The translations under genes were made by a program, and so were the position numbers. This document shows, piece by piece, positions 48,901 to 61,000 of a stretch of DNA of 64,000 bases (its first letter is position 1; each line of letters starts with the position of its first letter). Origin of the DNA: Aquila chrysaetos chrysaetos. Lineage: Eukaryota > Chordata > Aves > Accipitriformes > Accipitridae. The DNA is taken from the NCBI RefSeq assembly GCF_900496995.4, contig NC_044009.1, positions 13,238,001 through 13,302,000 on the forward strand, given 5' to 3'. The notes under the pieces are model-generated. The model had not been told where the DNA came from. It saw only the letters and a program-made list of their open reading frames with translations, and made no database searches.

Positions 48901-51900
48901 TGCAGGACTAGGCCTCTCATAGATGAAGTGAGTCCTGAATCCTCTTTCCCCAGTGGTGGAGGTGCCCTTTTGATCAGGTCTTTAAACATAGACCTTAAAA
49001 TTGCAGCAATTCTGTTGCCCACAGCCAAGTCACTGGCTTGCTGCTTGTAATTCAGCACCACCACTGCATCCTGCCCCTGCCCATGGGAGGAAGATGAAGG
49101 AGGGGACACGCTGACCTTCAGATTTGGGCAAAGCAGCGCTGTGGCATGAATTATCCAGCCTCGTTTTTAGAGATTTTGAACACCAGGCAATTCCCCAAGA
49201 GCAACTGGGACAAGTAGGGTCTGAACGCACATGCTGGCACTATCGTTACTGCTTGTAATGAGTTCCGAGACATTATCCTGGGAAAAGAAATCCAGTGTAT
49301 CAAGGAATGCGCTGCTCCCACCCCGATGGGAGCCCTGGTGATGTCCAGGGCCGTATTTAACCCAACGTCACTCTGATTCCTCAGCACGTGTGGAAGATGC
49401 CAAGCCCCATCCTACGCAGTCCTGGCTTTGTGGCACTGAACCTTGCAAATGGATTGCATGTGGCATGGAGCTAAAGGAAGAGGAGGCAAATCACCCCGTT
49501 GCAGCGCTGCATTTAATTTACAAATTTAATTGGTTTACATTTCATTTCAGCTTTGATTGACTCTGCAGCTCTTCGCCGGACTGCGCTGGAGGGAGGATAC
49601 CCGGAGGGCAGGCAGAAAGGGTAAGCAGCCGCCACGGGAGGGCTGGGTGGGCTGGGGCCAACCTCCCCATCACGAGGATACTGATCCAGGATGGGGCTGA
49701 CACCATCCTCCTTCCTACCCGACAGCCTTGGAGCTTGGGGGACATGTATTTAGCTGATAGCTACACTGAGGAGTTAAAAGAGTCTGTAACCAGCAGGCTT
49801 TTGCTCACTAGGAACAAATAAATATGGTGCAAATGTCTCCACCCCAGAGTCCCTCCCCACCAAGAAGGTAGCTGTGATATGAAAATGTAATGGGACCACA
49901 GCGCCCGAGGGGGAGCGGCTGAAACACTCAAGGCACGCTGCTCCCCGGAGCATCGCTTCTGGCTCTTTCACCTGGGGTTATTTACACTGTGAAGAAGCTG
50001 GTGATATTTCTCCTACCTTGTGAAGAAAATTATTTGCTTTTAAGACCCTAGTAAGGCTTCGGCTCTCAGGAGACTTTCCCCTGTTTATTTGTTCTCTGAT
50101 GGAAAAGGAACAAGATTCATTATCACAATGAGGAATAAAGGGATCGGCAAATACTTGGTATTTCTACAAGGCTCTTTTTAAACCTAGAGGGCTCAGACTT
50201 TAAATTAATGAAGAACATAATTCTCTTGGCTTACAAGCAGCAGGGCATGGGATAAAATCTTGTAGGGAAGAGAGTCAGCCACAAATCAAGAATGTCTCAG
50301 CTGATAGCATGGCTCTGTGTGTTATAACTGTGCCTCGAGGTCTCGGCTGGGTTTGGGGCTGTCCCTGCCTGCTCCCTGGCATCTGCAACCCAGAAAAAAA
50401 ACAGTGCTCATGTGAAAAGAGAGCCCAGATGAAAGAGAGACCCAGTGGGTCAACCAGCAAGGGAGAGGGGAGGGAGAAGGGAATCTCTGCAGTAGTGACT
50501 ATTTTGGGGAACGTGCATCTGTGCCCGTGCAAGTGAGTGTCATAGCCACTGGCTGGATCCTTTTAATAGCAGCCGGCTCGTCGGCTAGTTATTCTCATGC
50601 TTAAGCACACAAAAGGTTGGAGAAGAAATAAAGGCAGGTGGGGGCAAGCTCAAGGGCAGAGGAGGAAGTTGCAGAGGACAGCGCCTGTGACTTGGAAATC
50701 CTGCCTCCCCCCCGGCCCATTCTGCTGTAAATCCTTCCTTATGAATGATTGATGCACAGCACACGGGGGAGCTGAAAGCCCTGGCTGGGAGCAAAGCTCC
50801 GGCCCTGGGATCTTCCTGAAACAATAAGAAACAAGTCCTTCTCCCATAATTTCACCTTTAATTAAGGAAGATGGGAAGGCTGATTATTGGGCTGATGAAT
50901 AAATGAAATTAAGAAGTCAGGTGAGAATCTGTGGTGGAGCACGTCGAGCTCTCCTGTTCCCCACGCAGGGACCGGAGGCTTCTCCGTGCTTCCTGGCTCA
51001 CCTTATGACTTTATTTGCTGACGACAGCGGCACCAACAGCTTATCATTGTCTCCAGTTCATTGGTAACTGTAGAGCCATTGGTCTCTCATTACCCGATGG
51101 CCTTAAACAGACCTGAACGTCCCAACTCACCTTGGCGGCACTGCAATCCAGCGCTGCAGCCCTCCTGGCTGAGTGGGTTCCCCAGGCAGCCCATGCGAAA
51201 GTACCAGATAGTGATTTCGGTGTCTGTGGGCACAGCCGGTTCCCGACGGGATCCCAGCAGTCCCATCAGCTTTGCAGTGCTGTCAGCTTTTGCTGTTGGA
51301 ATTTGTTGCTGTCTGCCATTCCCAAGGCAGCAATTTGGAGAGGGGGCTGGACCTGGGTGGGAGAAGCAGCCCACCCATATTCTGGCAGTGGGGTTTCTCT
51401 TCTCCTTACCAGAAATGTTTATTTCTAGGCATTTGGGAGCAAACAAGATCTCGGAGAGAGACGGAGAACTCTTGGGCTCCAGTGCTTTTCAGAAAGCATC
51501 AGGTGTGAAGACTAAGGTTAGGCACTTTAGACAGTCCTTGTGCAATAGCTGCAAAGCACCACATACCTCTACCTTCAGCTTTAGCCCCTGCGTTTCAGGT
51601 GCCCAGAGGTTTCCCACCTCCCATGTCCTCTGGTGGACACAGAATTGGAGAGGGGAGGTGAGTCCATAGGGGAAGCCACCACCAGTGCTGCCGGGGTTTG
51701 CGTGTGATGGTTGCGGTGTCTGTGCAATTTAGTTGACTCCTAAATGTGCTCCAGCTGAATTCCCCCTTCTGCACCCTGGCAGGGTTCTGTGAGCCTCCGT
51801 GCTTGATCCCCTCATGAAATAACTGTTAGGGAAACCTCACTAGGGCTGGAGTCGGATGCTACAAAGTCCCCGAGCTGAGTACATTCCTTTAGGGCATTTT

Positions 51901-52680
51901 GCAGCGCTGTTACAAAATGGTTGTGCCTTGTCTAGCACAGAGCTTCACTTTCCAGGGCTCTTGGGCATCCGAGGGGCCATAAATTCACTGATGATGAATT
52001 AACAAGCCCTGGAATTAAAAAGAGGGGGAGAAACGTGAGTGCAAATTGATTTTATTTCACCTTTCCTTGTGTGCGTGTGCTGGGCATGAGGATATAGTAG
52101 ATTATATTATTATATCTGCTGGGATAAGCAAAAAATTCAGTGGTGTTAGGAAGCTGCTGTACTAAAATTAAATGACTCTTTGGGATGTGCGTGGCCAACC
52201 ACACTTAGAGTGATTGCCGTGGGGACTGGCTGAGGCTTGATGGTCTGTTCTGAAATGCAGTCAAAGCTGTGGTGATTAAATGAGATCCAGGACCATCCTA
52301 ATTCAGTGTTTAAGCTTTTTCTTCTTCCTTGGGGTCTGAGCTAGGCATGCGATAGGAATATTCATCATAAGAAAGGGAAAAATAAGGGGAAGGGAACAAT
52401 CTTTTAGGCTCTTCTTTCCTCCAAAAACCCCTGCGCTGCAAGACGGCCGAGTCCATCAGCCCCTGCTCATTTCCCATTGCAGTTCCCAGGATCACAGCCC
52501 TGTGTCCTGAAAACCAAGCGGGAACAAGCCTGGAAGAGTAGTGGTGAGGAGGACTGCAAAAAGGGGGATTTCTGGTTTCTGGCCATGCTGTGATGGCCAG
52601 TGGTAGTCCGTTTCAGCTGGGGGGGGGGCGAGGGCTGGAGGCTGCAAACGCAACGCACCTCTGGCCCTCACCCCCCCCCG
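45971..52680. other. Intergenic region between methyltransferase and MREG promoters
   Basis: About 6.7 kb between two divergently transcribed genes. No exon, RNA gene or clear transposon was recognised. It includes an A run near 47684-47696 and A/T-rich, homeodomain-site-like blocks (for example TTTAATTAAGG near 50851), which could be conserved non-coding DNA but need alignment to tell. Confidence 0.55.
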
Positions 52681-52689
52681 GCTGAAACG

Positions 52690-53110
52690 GGCATTGAGGA
52701 GAGTGCGGGAGGATGCGGGAGGGTGCAGGGGGGTACAAGAGGGTGCAGTAGATTGCAAGAGGGCACAGGAGGGTGCAGGATGGTTCAGGAGGGTACAGGA
52801 AGGTGCAGTAGGTTGCAGGAGGGTGCGAAAGGGTGCAGGGGGGTGTGTGAGGATGCAGGGGATTGCAGGAGGGCGCAAAGGGGTGCAGGAGAACGTGTGA
52901 GGATGCAAGAGGGTGCAGCAGGATGCAGTGGGGTGCAGTGGGATGCAGGGGCGTGCAGGGGGGTGTGGGAAGATGCAAGAGGACGCAGGAGGATGCGGAA
53001 GGCACAGGAGGGTGCAGCAGGATGCAGAGGGTTGCAGGAGGATGCAGCAGAGAGCAGGAGGGCGCAGGAGGGTGCGGGGGGACGCGGGAAGGCTCAGGAG
53101 GGCGCAGGGT
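52690..53110. repeat. Degenerate 10-bp-unit minisatellite upstream of MREG
   Basis: About 42 imperfect copies of a unit near GGAGGGTGCA on the plus strand, with variants such as GGATGCAGGG. Unit length is mostly 10 bp, so three units make 30 bp and every frame repeats a decapeptide. This explains the long stop-free frames on both strands, none of which is a gene. The array ends about 180 bp before the MREG start codon. Confidence 0.9.
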
Positions 53111-53640
53111 CTCTGGCCCCGAGCCAAGCCGCCCAGAGCCGCCGCGGGAGGCCGCTGCCGGCGGGGAAGGGCGGCGGGGGAGGCGCGGCGGGCGCGGAGC
53201 TCGGCACTGCCCCGCTGCTTCGGCGCCGGCGCTGCCGGGCCGGGGGAGGGCTCAGCCCGGCCCGCCCAGCGCGGCTCTCCGGCCGCGCCGATGGGGCTGC
53301 GGGCCTGGCTGCGCTCGCTGGGCGGCTGCTGCGGCTGCTGCGGAGGGGAGGCGGCGGCGCCCGAGAAGGAGCCCTTGCTCAGGTGAGGACCCCCCCCCAC
53401 CCCCGGCCCCTTACCCGAACCCCCAGCCCTCTTGGAGGGATGGGGCTGAGCCCCCCCCCCCGCCTTGCGCAGGAGGAGGAATGCTCCCACCGGAGATGGG
53501 TCGCTCCGCTGGCCCACAGCCACGCGTGAGCCCCTTTTTGCCCCCACGCCGGCTCCGTCTGGACCCCGGAGCCCTTTCCCGCCGGTTGGCTGCCCCGGCG
53601 CGTCAAGCCGAGCCCCGTTCCGCTCCCCCCCCCAAAAAAA
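53110..53640. promoter_or_regulatory. MREG: CpG island promoter of MREG
   Basis: CpG-dense sequence starts at the edge of the minisatellite and covers the 5' UTR, exon 1 and the start of intron 1. No TATA box is seen. It ends in C-rich runs and an A tract near 53628-53652. Confidence 0.75.
53291..53382 (+). CDS. MREG: MREG exon 1 coding part
   Basis: ATG in the context CGCCGATGG inside the CpG island, ending CTCAG|GTGAGG in phase 2. It encodes the basic-hydrophobic start, the Cys cluster and the acidic dileucine-like EKEPLL. Confidence 0.93.
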
Positions 53641-56600
53641 AAAAAAAAAAAATTACAGTTTCTAGCGATTTTACAACCGCTGCTCTCCGTGAAGGAGTTG
53701 GCCGTCCCCCTGCGAGAGCCGGTCGAGGCTCCAAAGGGATTTTCTCCCGGCGGTAACAAGCGGCTTTCGGTTCTCTTTCCGCCCGGGTTGGCTTGCCACA
53801 GGGGCCGGGCTCTTTCTGACACCTCGTGGCACGGTGCACGCCGGGCTGCTGCGTGCCGTGGGGATTTTCACGGTGAAGTTTTAGCGAGCTGAACCGAGAG
53901 CCGGCTCTCTTCGGTGTTTCCCGTGTGCCCCTTGCCGTAGGAACCGTACAGCTTTTGTCTTCCCACGGTGGGATTTCAACCGAGGAGGCCGAGGCGCTGA
54001 ACAAAAAGGGGGGTCCCCGCATCGCTGGGCAGGGGGTCAGGTCCCAGCTCTGGTCCCGGGCTGGGGATGCTGGAAAGGAGCTGACTGGAGCACTGACTCC
54101 AGCACTGCTGGAGCCAGCTTTATGCGAAAGCAGCACGCGTGCTGATTTCTAGAGAGCAGATTTTTCTCTCCAGCTGTCGGTTGCATCCGTCTTGTGCCCG
54201 GAGCCGTGAGGTTTTGGGGGTGGGAGTGGTATGAAAAGACGAAGTCCCGAGTTGCGGAGAAATGCTGTGAGCTGTGCAAGCACGTAAGGAGGTTTTGCGT
54301 GTTGCAAAACATCCGTTCGTGGGGTGTGCGGCACCTCTGCCTCCCTCCCCAGCTGCCAGCCGGGATGCTGGCTGCTGCTGAAGCCCGCAGTGGGTACCCC
54401 AGCCCTGGGACGGGGCAGGGACCGTGCCCTCCCTGTGTCATTGGTGGGAGAGAGGCATTTCGAGAAGGAGCGGGGGATGCTCCCGGTGTGGCCTACATAG
54501 GTATCAGGGAATAGCAGAGCCAGCAACAGGGCTTGAAATGTCCTCATTTCTTTCTGTTAAAGCAGTTACCTAAATAATAACCAGATAATCCTGAGCATGG
54601 GGCCTCCAGCCCAGGAAATTGGCATTAACCTAACAAAAGCCGAGCACAGGGGCGGAGAGGCTCCTTCCTGCTGCCTTTGCCGGCCTGGGTGGCTGTCCCT
54701 CACCGGACACCTTTCTTTAGTAACATGCCTTCTGCCGGTGATCCAGTTAATGCTGGCTATAAGTAGGAAAGCCTGCATAAATGCTGGGCATTCAAAAGGC
54801 ACCTGCTCTTGCACAAGTGTGCCAGCGTAATTAAGCTAACAGCCTAATCGCTGGCTCGTCCCTCTTCGGGAGGCTTTGGGGTTTTATTTAAATGCAGGGA
54901 TCTTGCAAGAGCACGCTTGCTGTCTTTTTTTTTTTTTTTTATCGCAGCATTGTTTAAAAGGAATGACTTGCTTGAGATTTCAGATCTTTTAGCTGAGTTT
55001 TAGGTTTTGGGAGCTGGTGTTGCTACTGAAATGTTGACTTTATGACTTTTCACCTTATTTTCCCCAAGCAGAGTGGCTGCAGCCTCATAAATTCAACACG
55101 TCAAAGAACGAAGCAGTGAGGAGGAGGTAATATGTGTATAATTAGGTGCATATATTACCCAAGCGTATACAAGGCTGGCTGTAACCCGTGACGAGGCCAG
55201 CAAGAGCAGCCAGCGCTGTGCGTGGAGGTGGGGATGGAGCACAGATGTAGGCACAGCGCTAGTGTGGGGCTGGGAAAAGAAACCCCAGACAAAGCCAGCG
55301 AGCTGGGCTGCTGCAGGAAAGCATCCAGGCTGCCTGGCTGTCTCTTGATGTGGGAAGGTGGGGTCTGGCTCACGTGGTGTCCTCAAGATGCAAATAAACC
55401 AAGAATTTGGGCTCCAAATCCCAAAATGAGTTTAATCTGGACTGAAAGCCCCCTGGAGCAGAAATTTATTGATGAAACGTTAGTGCTCACCATTTTCTGG
55501 ATAAAGCCTAGAGTGTGAAATTGTCTGAGTCCCCTCTGGTCCCACAGGGACTCCTGTAACCTGCAAAGCAGGCTGCCATTCATGTGCTCCTTTTTTTCCT
55601 CTCATTTCTTCATTTTAAATGTTGCTTGGAAGTCTAGCATGCTCTGGGGGTGCTCGCTGTTGGCAGAGCTCTCCGTGCTTGTATGGATTTGCTGACTCCT
55701 GGGCACTGCCCACATCCCTTACAGGCTGGTGGATGCTCTGTACCGTGGTTTGGAAATAGAGATGTGTTGGGAAGTGCCTTGCAAGCTGTGAGGGAGTGGC
55801 ATGTAAAAGCTAAAGTGTGTTAGTGTTATTGCCAGATATTGGTTTATAAAGTAATTCAGGTGTTAAGGGTACCAGCAAGTCACGGAGTAGGAAGAAGACT
55901 GTCGAAGGCAGGATGGGACCGAACTCATGCTGATAGCATGGCTGGCTCCTGAGTAATTTCTTCCAGGCTGGGATTCTGTCTGCTCCACATTTGAAAAATG
56001 TTTTGAGTGAACCCATGCTGGCTCTGGTGTAGGAATGGCTGAGTTATGCCATCCACCCCCTCCCAGTTACGTTCGTTTGCTTGTCTTTAATGAGAGATTA
56101 TAAGAGATTATCTTTTCCCTTATTACCTGTTGCTCAGGTTTTTGGTTTGTTGAAAGTCTAATTAACCTTCCTGCAGGAATGCTGATGTGAATTATTTTTT
56201 TCTATTTTATCTATGTGCTGGAGCTCCTCTTAACATCTTCTTTATGGCTTGATGTCAAGGCTAAAGCGCCTGCAGTGTTATCTGAGGTTTCACTGGGTGG
56301 GTTCCTTGCGAAAGGATTGGGTTTTGGGTAGCAAATAGAATAAACAGTGGGTTGTTCTAACAAGAATTGAGCAGGGATTGCCACAGGATGGCTGATGAGA
56401 CTATTGTGTAATGCCGAAAATATTTCTCCATATGTGTTGTGCTGCTCAAATGTCTGGACATCTTGATTAGAAACGTTATGGCAATCGTCTGCTAAAAGTT
56501 CTCCCGGCAGAATTAAATAACCCTATAAAAAAATGCACATTCCAGTAGCAACGTAAAGCCATAAAACACAGAACAGCCATCAGTGCAGAGAAAAGCTCCT

Positions 56601-58099
56601 TGCCTTGGTGGGGACAGCCTTCCCGGAAGATGATGCTCTGTTTTGCTGACCACTAAGCAAATAAAGCCTGGAGTTCACAAGCAGGCTGAAGACGTTTCCA
56701 TCCCCAAATAGAGATGGGGGTAAATGTCCTTTCTGTGCCTTGGCACAGGTACTTGTGCAGCTCAGTGCATCTCTGTACTTCTCAGGTAGGAGCTGCTGGG
56801 GTGAGGGGCTCCTGCAGGGATTGCCTGCTTGATTTGGTAGGGTTTGGGCTGCTGGGGAGAAAATAGAGCTGCAGGGTCACACAGTAACATGGTTGTGGAT
56901 ATGGGACCTCTGGAGAGCATCCAGTCCAACCCCTGCTCGAGCAGGGTCAGCTGGAGCAGGTTGCCCAGGACTGTGTCCAATCAGGTTTTGAGTGCCTCCA
57001 AGGATGGAGACTCCACAACCTCTCTGGGCAGCCTGTACCAGTGTTCACCCACCCTTCTTACAATTAAACAGAATTTCCTATATTTCAATGTGTATCCTAT
57101 CATGGGACACCACTGAGAAGGGTCTGGCTCCATCTCCTTCACTCCCTCCCATTAGGTACTTATACACATGGATGAGATGCCCCCGAGCCATCTCTTCCCT
57201 GGGCTAACCAGCCCCAGCTCCCTCAGCAGAGGTGGCTTGTGTTTTGTCCGAAATAAAACCATGCCCAACGGCACTGCCTTTGAGGAGAAGATGGGTAGAA
57301 GCTGCTTCTTTGGCCAAGAGCCAAGGGAGAGGCATTGCATGCAGCCATCCCCTTGCCTGCTGCTCAAGCATACCCCCCTGCGCACAAAGTCTCTGTGGGG
57401 ACAGACTGTGCCACTGGGATCTTGGCATGGCTGCAGGGTTAGTCGGGCAGAGAGAAAATACCCTCCGGAGCTGCTGGCATTTTTGAGTCTTAGTTAATTA
57501 GAACTGTTCCCACATTAAGCCTGGAAAGGCTGGGGGCGGGCTTATGCAGGGTTCAGGGTAGGAAGATGTGATGGGAAGCAGGGCAGGGAGCTGCAGGAGC
57601 AATGGGGAGATGCCGCTCTTCATCCTTGCAGATGGATGCTCACAGTTCCTCCATCCTACCTGCTCAAATAATATCTGGTGTCTTTAGTAAATTTGTGTGT
57701 CTGATGTCTTTCATGGCAGCACTGCCTGGTTTGAACCATGGCTTGCATGGTCAGAATGTTTGCTAAGGTAAAAAACTCTGTCTTCCCATTCCCCACTCCT
57801 CTTCCTCCCCTCTCCCAGGCAGGACGTTGGGCTGCAAGAGGGGATGCCACAGCAATGGGCACTTTACCCTGGGAAGGTATAAGGAGGCAGCGTGATGCTG
57901 CGGTAGATAACGCTGCCTCACCTCTCCCCCCCTCTGCAGTAACAACAACCCCTACGCCTCCTTTGGAGCCACGCTGGCGCGGGACGAGGAGCAGAACCTG
58001 TGGAGCACCCCACATGACGTGACCCACACGGAGGCGGACGACGACCGGGTGCTGTACAACATGATCGTGGTCAGGAACCAGCTGGACAAGGACTCGGAG
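53291..58099 (+). CDS. MREG: MREG, melanoregulin (N-terminal 84 residues, 3' part outside window)
   Basis: Melanoregulin is a membrane-associated protein of melanosomes and lysosomes. It is reported to link them to RILP-dynactin for retrograde transport and to affect melanosome transfer; the mouse dilute suppressor is this gene. Two exons join in phase, 53291-53382 (30 codons plus AG) and 57940-58099 (T plus 53 codons). The product starts MGLRAWLRSLGGCCGCCGG, carries PEKEPLL, continues NNNPYASFGATLARDEEQNL and ends exon 2 with VRNQLDKDSE. The cysteine pairs at 13-14 and 16-17 are the expected palmitoylation cluster. The next segment, EWQKLNYDIHTL in mammals, was not found up to 64,000, so the rest is beyond the right edge. 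The start is chosen by family match; the upstream frame is repeat DNA. Confidence 0.93.
55578..55588 (+). promoter_or_regulatory. M-box-like E-box in MREG intron 1
   Basis: ATTCATGTGCT differs by one base from the AGTCATGTGCT M-box bound by MITF/TFE factors. MREG is a pigment-cell gene, so the site is plausible, but a CATGTG core is common by chance. Confidence 0.25.
56894..57240 (-). mobile_element. CR1 LINE fragment (3' part)
   Basis: About 350 bp in MREG intron 1 matches the text of the first CR1 copy, including shared phrases around CAAGGATGGAGACTCCACA and the adjoining CTCTCTGG block. It is in the minus orientation. It covers only the far 3' coding end and is diverged. Confidence 0.85.
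57940..58099 (+). CDS. MREG: MREG exon 2
   Basis: Acceptor CCCTCTGCAG at 57939 and donor GAG|GTGAGG at 58099/58100. It encodes Ser31 (split codon) to Glu84, including WSTPHDVTHTEADDDR, the highly conserved core of the family. It ends in phase 0. Confidence 0.95.
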
Positions 58100-61000
58100 G
58101 TGAGGCGGTGCCGTTCCTTGTGCTTGGTTTCACTGCGGGCTGAGGCTCGGTGCTTTCATCGGATGCTTTGGCAGTGCCTTTATTTAAGTACCTGTTAAGC
58201 CGCTATAAAGACCCCAAAGTCCCCCAGCGTGGCTCACGTAGGCATCAGGTCCTCTCATCTGCTCCATCACCCTCCAGATTTTATTCTGTATCTGGTGTGG
58301 ATACATCTGTAGCCATCTCATCCCTGGGAAGCTCAGGGATGTCTCTGGCAGCTGAGCTAGGAGAGCCACCCGGAGCTGGAATGCATGATGGCCCTGCAAG
58401 CGTCTCTACCACCACCTTCTGCAAACGTGTACTGGTAGCACTGGGATCCCCAGCTCAATTTGCTAGCTTCACAGGCTGCTCTTTTTGTCTGATATTCCCC
58501 TGGTTTGGCCTTTCTGTGATCACACTGGCATTAGCCCTGCCTGCAGTGGAGTTTGCCCAGCAATGACAGTGCCTGGAGCTGAGCTGCCGCTCCAGTGACG
58601 CGTCAAGTTAAATACTCCTCTAATGGGTTATACGGCAATTATTGAGAAGCGGAGAACTGGCACAGCTCTTAGCGCAGAAGGGAAAAATCATCGCTGTTAC
58701 ATAAAGGCTGTTTTGCAGCCCTGATTTCCTTTGCTAAAGCACTTCGGCGCAAAGGAGATTTCAGTGGCCTGATTAGGAGCAGGCTATAGCAAATAGTGTC
58801 ACATTTTCCCCTCTCTGATTGCTTTTAAGACTTGAAAATATTTGCAGGAAAACCTGGAGGCTTCACGTTTAATTTCAACATGACCCCATTTCATCCAAGA
58901 CACCACAAGACTGTAACTCTTCCTCCTGTGATAGTCCCCTTAAACCACAAGCTAGCTCAGCTTTCACCAGAAGCCTTAAACTCAAAAGGTGCAGCTGAGA
59001 TCAAAATTACAATTTTTAAAACTCAAAATGAGATAATGCAGTCCTTGTATACAGTTGGCCGGAATCCCCATTTAATTTTTTTTTTTTTTTGATGGGGATT
59101 GAATTAATCGTGGTGTTTACAATAGATGGTTTTGTAACAATGCTTTCATGGCTGCACGTAACCTTTACAGCTACAGCCGAAGATGTCCTCTTCCCTCCCC
59201 ACCGCTGTTTTCTCTACCTTGCAATTGCTTGTCTTAGAGAAGACAGGGAGCTTCATCCAGCCCAAATTAGCTGAAGGAAACGAGGACAACTCCATTTAGG
59301 AGGCTGCACCGCTCCTGAGTTGTTGCAGAGCTGGGTGTACTTCATGGCAGCGCTGAAGCTCCTGATTTCAGCCTGCACCCATTCAAGCGGCCTTTTAGCT
59401 TGATTTAGGGCTCATTATGAGGCAGGCCTTGTAAAAGCTTTTATTATTTATAAAACGGTATCATAAGTGGATGGGCTGCTAAAAAGATGTCTCCCTGGGC
59501 GAAGGAGAGTTATGTGTCAGCCTTGCTCAGGTTGCAGAGGAGAGCATCAGTTATGGGTGAGCAGGAGAGCGCTCCTGCATCTGCCTGTCCTAAACCCAGT
59601 GTGCCTGCCTGTCCTAAATCCACCGCTTTCTCTGTGCCTTCAGCATATCCATAGGGTTTTTAGTGGGTCTGAGCAGTCCCCGTGCCTGCCAGTGAAAAAG
59701 GAAAGTACAAAGAGCATGGGCCTTCCTCTCCATAACAAATGTAAGATCACATACCCTGTTTTTTAATGCAGTGCAATTAATCAAAAAGCCTGAGGAGTAC
59801 AACATCAGGCTGACTTTGAAGAAAGCAAACACATGATATGCTTGATTTGAATTATGGCACAGTGCCCTTTGCAGCTAGTGATTGCTGTCTCTCTTTCACA
59901 GCTAGGGAAACTGAGGCACGATATGTAAGCCCGGCAAGCTGCTGCCATTTCCAGCTGCAGCTTTTTCTGGGTGGCAGAACAGGGAGGGACTTGGCTGGCA
60001 AAGCCAACCAACATTCCTGCATTTGGCCCCGGGTGCCGAAATCTCTCCTTACTCCAGCGAGCATTTTAAAACTAGGGCAGATTGCATTGCCCTCCCCTCC
60101 TTATGAGACTTTAGCCCTGAGAGAGAGAAGAAAAATCTAATTGCAAAACAGCACTGGGCTGCAAAAGCCATAATCTGCTTTGGGAGCGTGTGTGGATGCT
60201 GCAGGAAAGGGGACAGGGGAACGGTTTCTTCTTTGTGCAGTGCATAAGCGTTACGAAACTATAGGTCCTTTTCTTCTCTTGGTTAAAATCAGACTGAAAG
60301 GAGAACTATTCCCTGTATTTCTGCTCCTTCATTTAACAAAGATATTTTGGTGTGCTGTGCACTTAACTGTATGCTTTGCCATTCCCCACCTTTATCTTAG
60401 CGATTTCCTAGCACAGGACTTTGGAAGGATCCCAAAGAGCAGGTCACTCTACATCATGTGTGCTTTATCTGTACGGCACCACCTCAGCCTCAAACCAATA
60501 TCGCATTTTTCTTAACCTGGCTAACCCACTTCTGCTTTCCTGGGTATTTTGTTTTTTTTAAAATGGTTGTTCACAGAGTGATGAGGTGCTGTGAGCTAGG
60601 ACAGGAGAAGCGGTGGGCCAGGACGCAGTGGTGCCATCGGCACAGTGCTGGAGGTCAGCGGGCATGGTGCAGGGACAGCTGTCTCCTGGCCTGGGCACCT
60701 CTGCATTGTGGATCGCTGTAAATAAATAAACCAAATTGTGGATGCAAAGGGCCAGGTGCTCAACACTGAGTGCATCCTGTAGTTCAGTCAATTTTCTGCA
60801 CGTTAGATCATTCATGGTGGGGCTGCCAGCAACTCACAGCATTGGTGTCCTCCCTCGGCATCAGTTCCTTGCCCCCGCCATGGGGCAGGACCAACACCCA
60901 ACCCATGCGGAGCTGTTTCTTCTCCCTGCCGCCTCCTGACAGCCCCGCTCTGGGAAATTTGGCAGCTCCAGCCCAAACTCGTGGTGACCTTGGCTTGTAT

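Larger units (their letters stand above)
53383..57939 (+). other. MREG: MREG intron 1
   Basis: About 4.6 kb. It contains a CR1 fragment near 56894-57240, an A tract near 53634-53652, a T tract near 54926-54941 and an M-box-like E-box at 55578-55588. No other exon is recognised. Confidence 0.8.

Noticed and set aside
52492-53756. Frames of about 300-350 codons on both strands upstream of MREG
   Set aside because: They come from the 10-bp minisatellite, whose unit has no stop codon in several frames. The peptides are simple decapeptide repeats.
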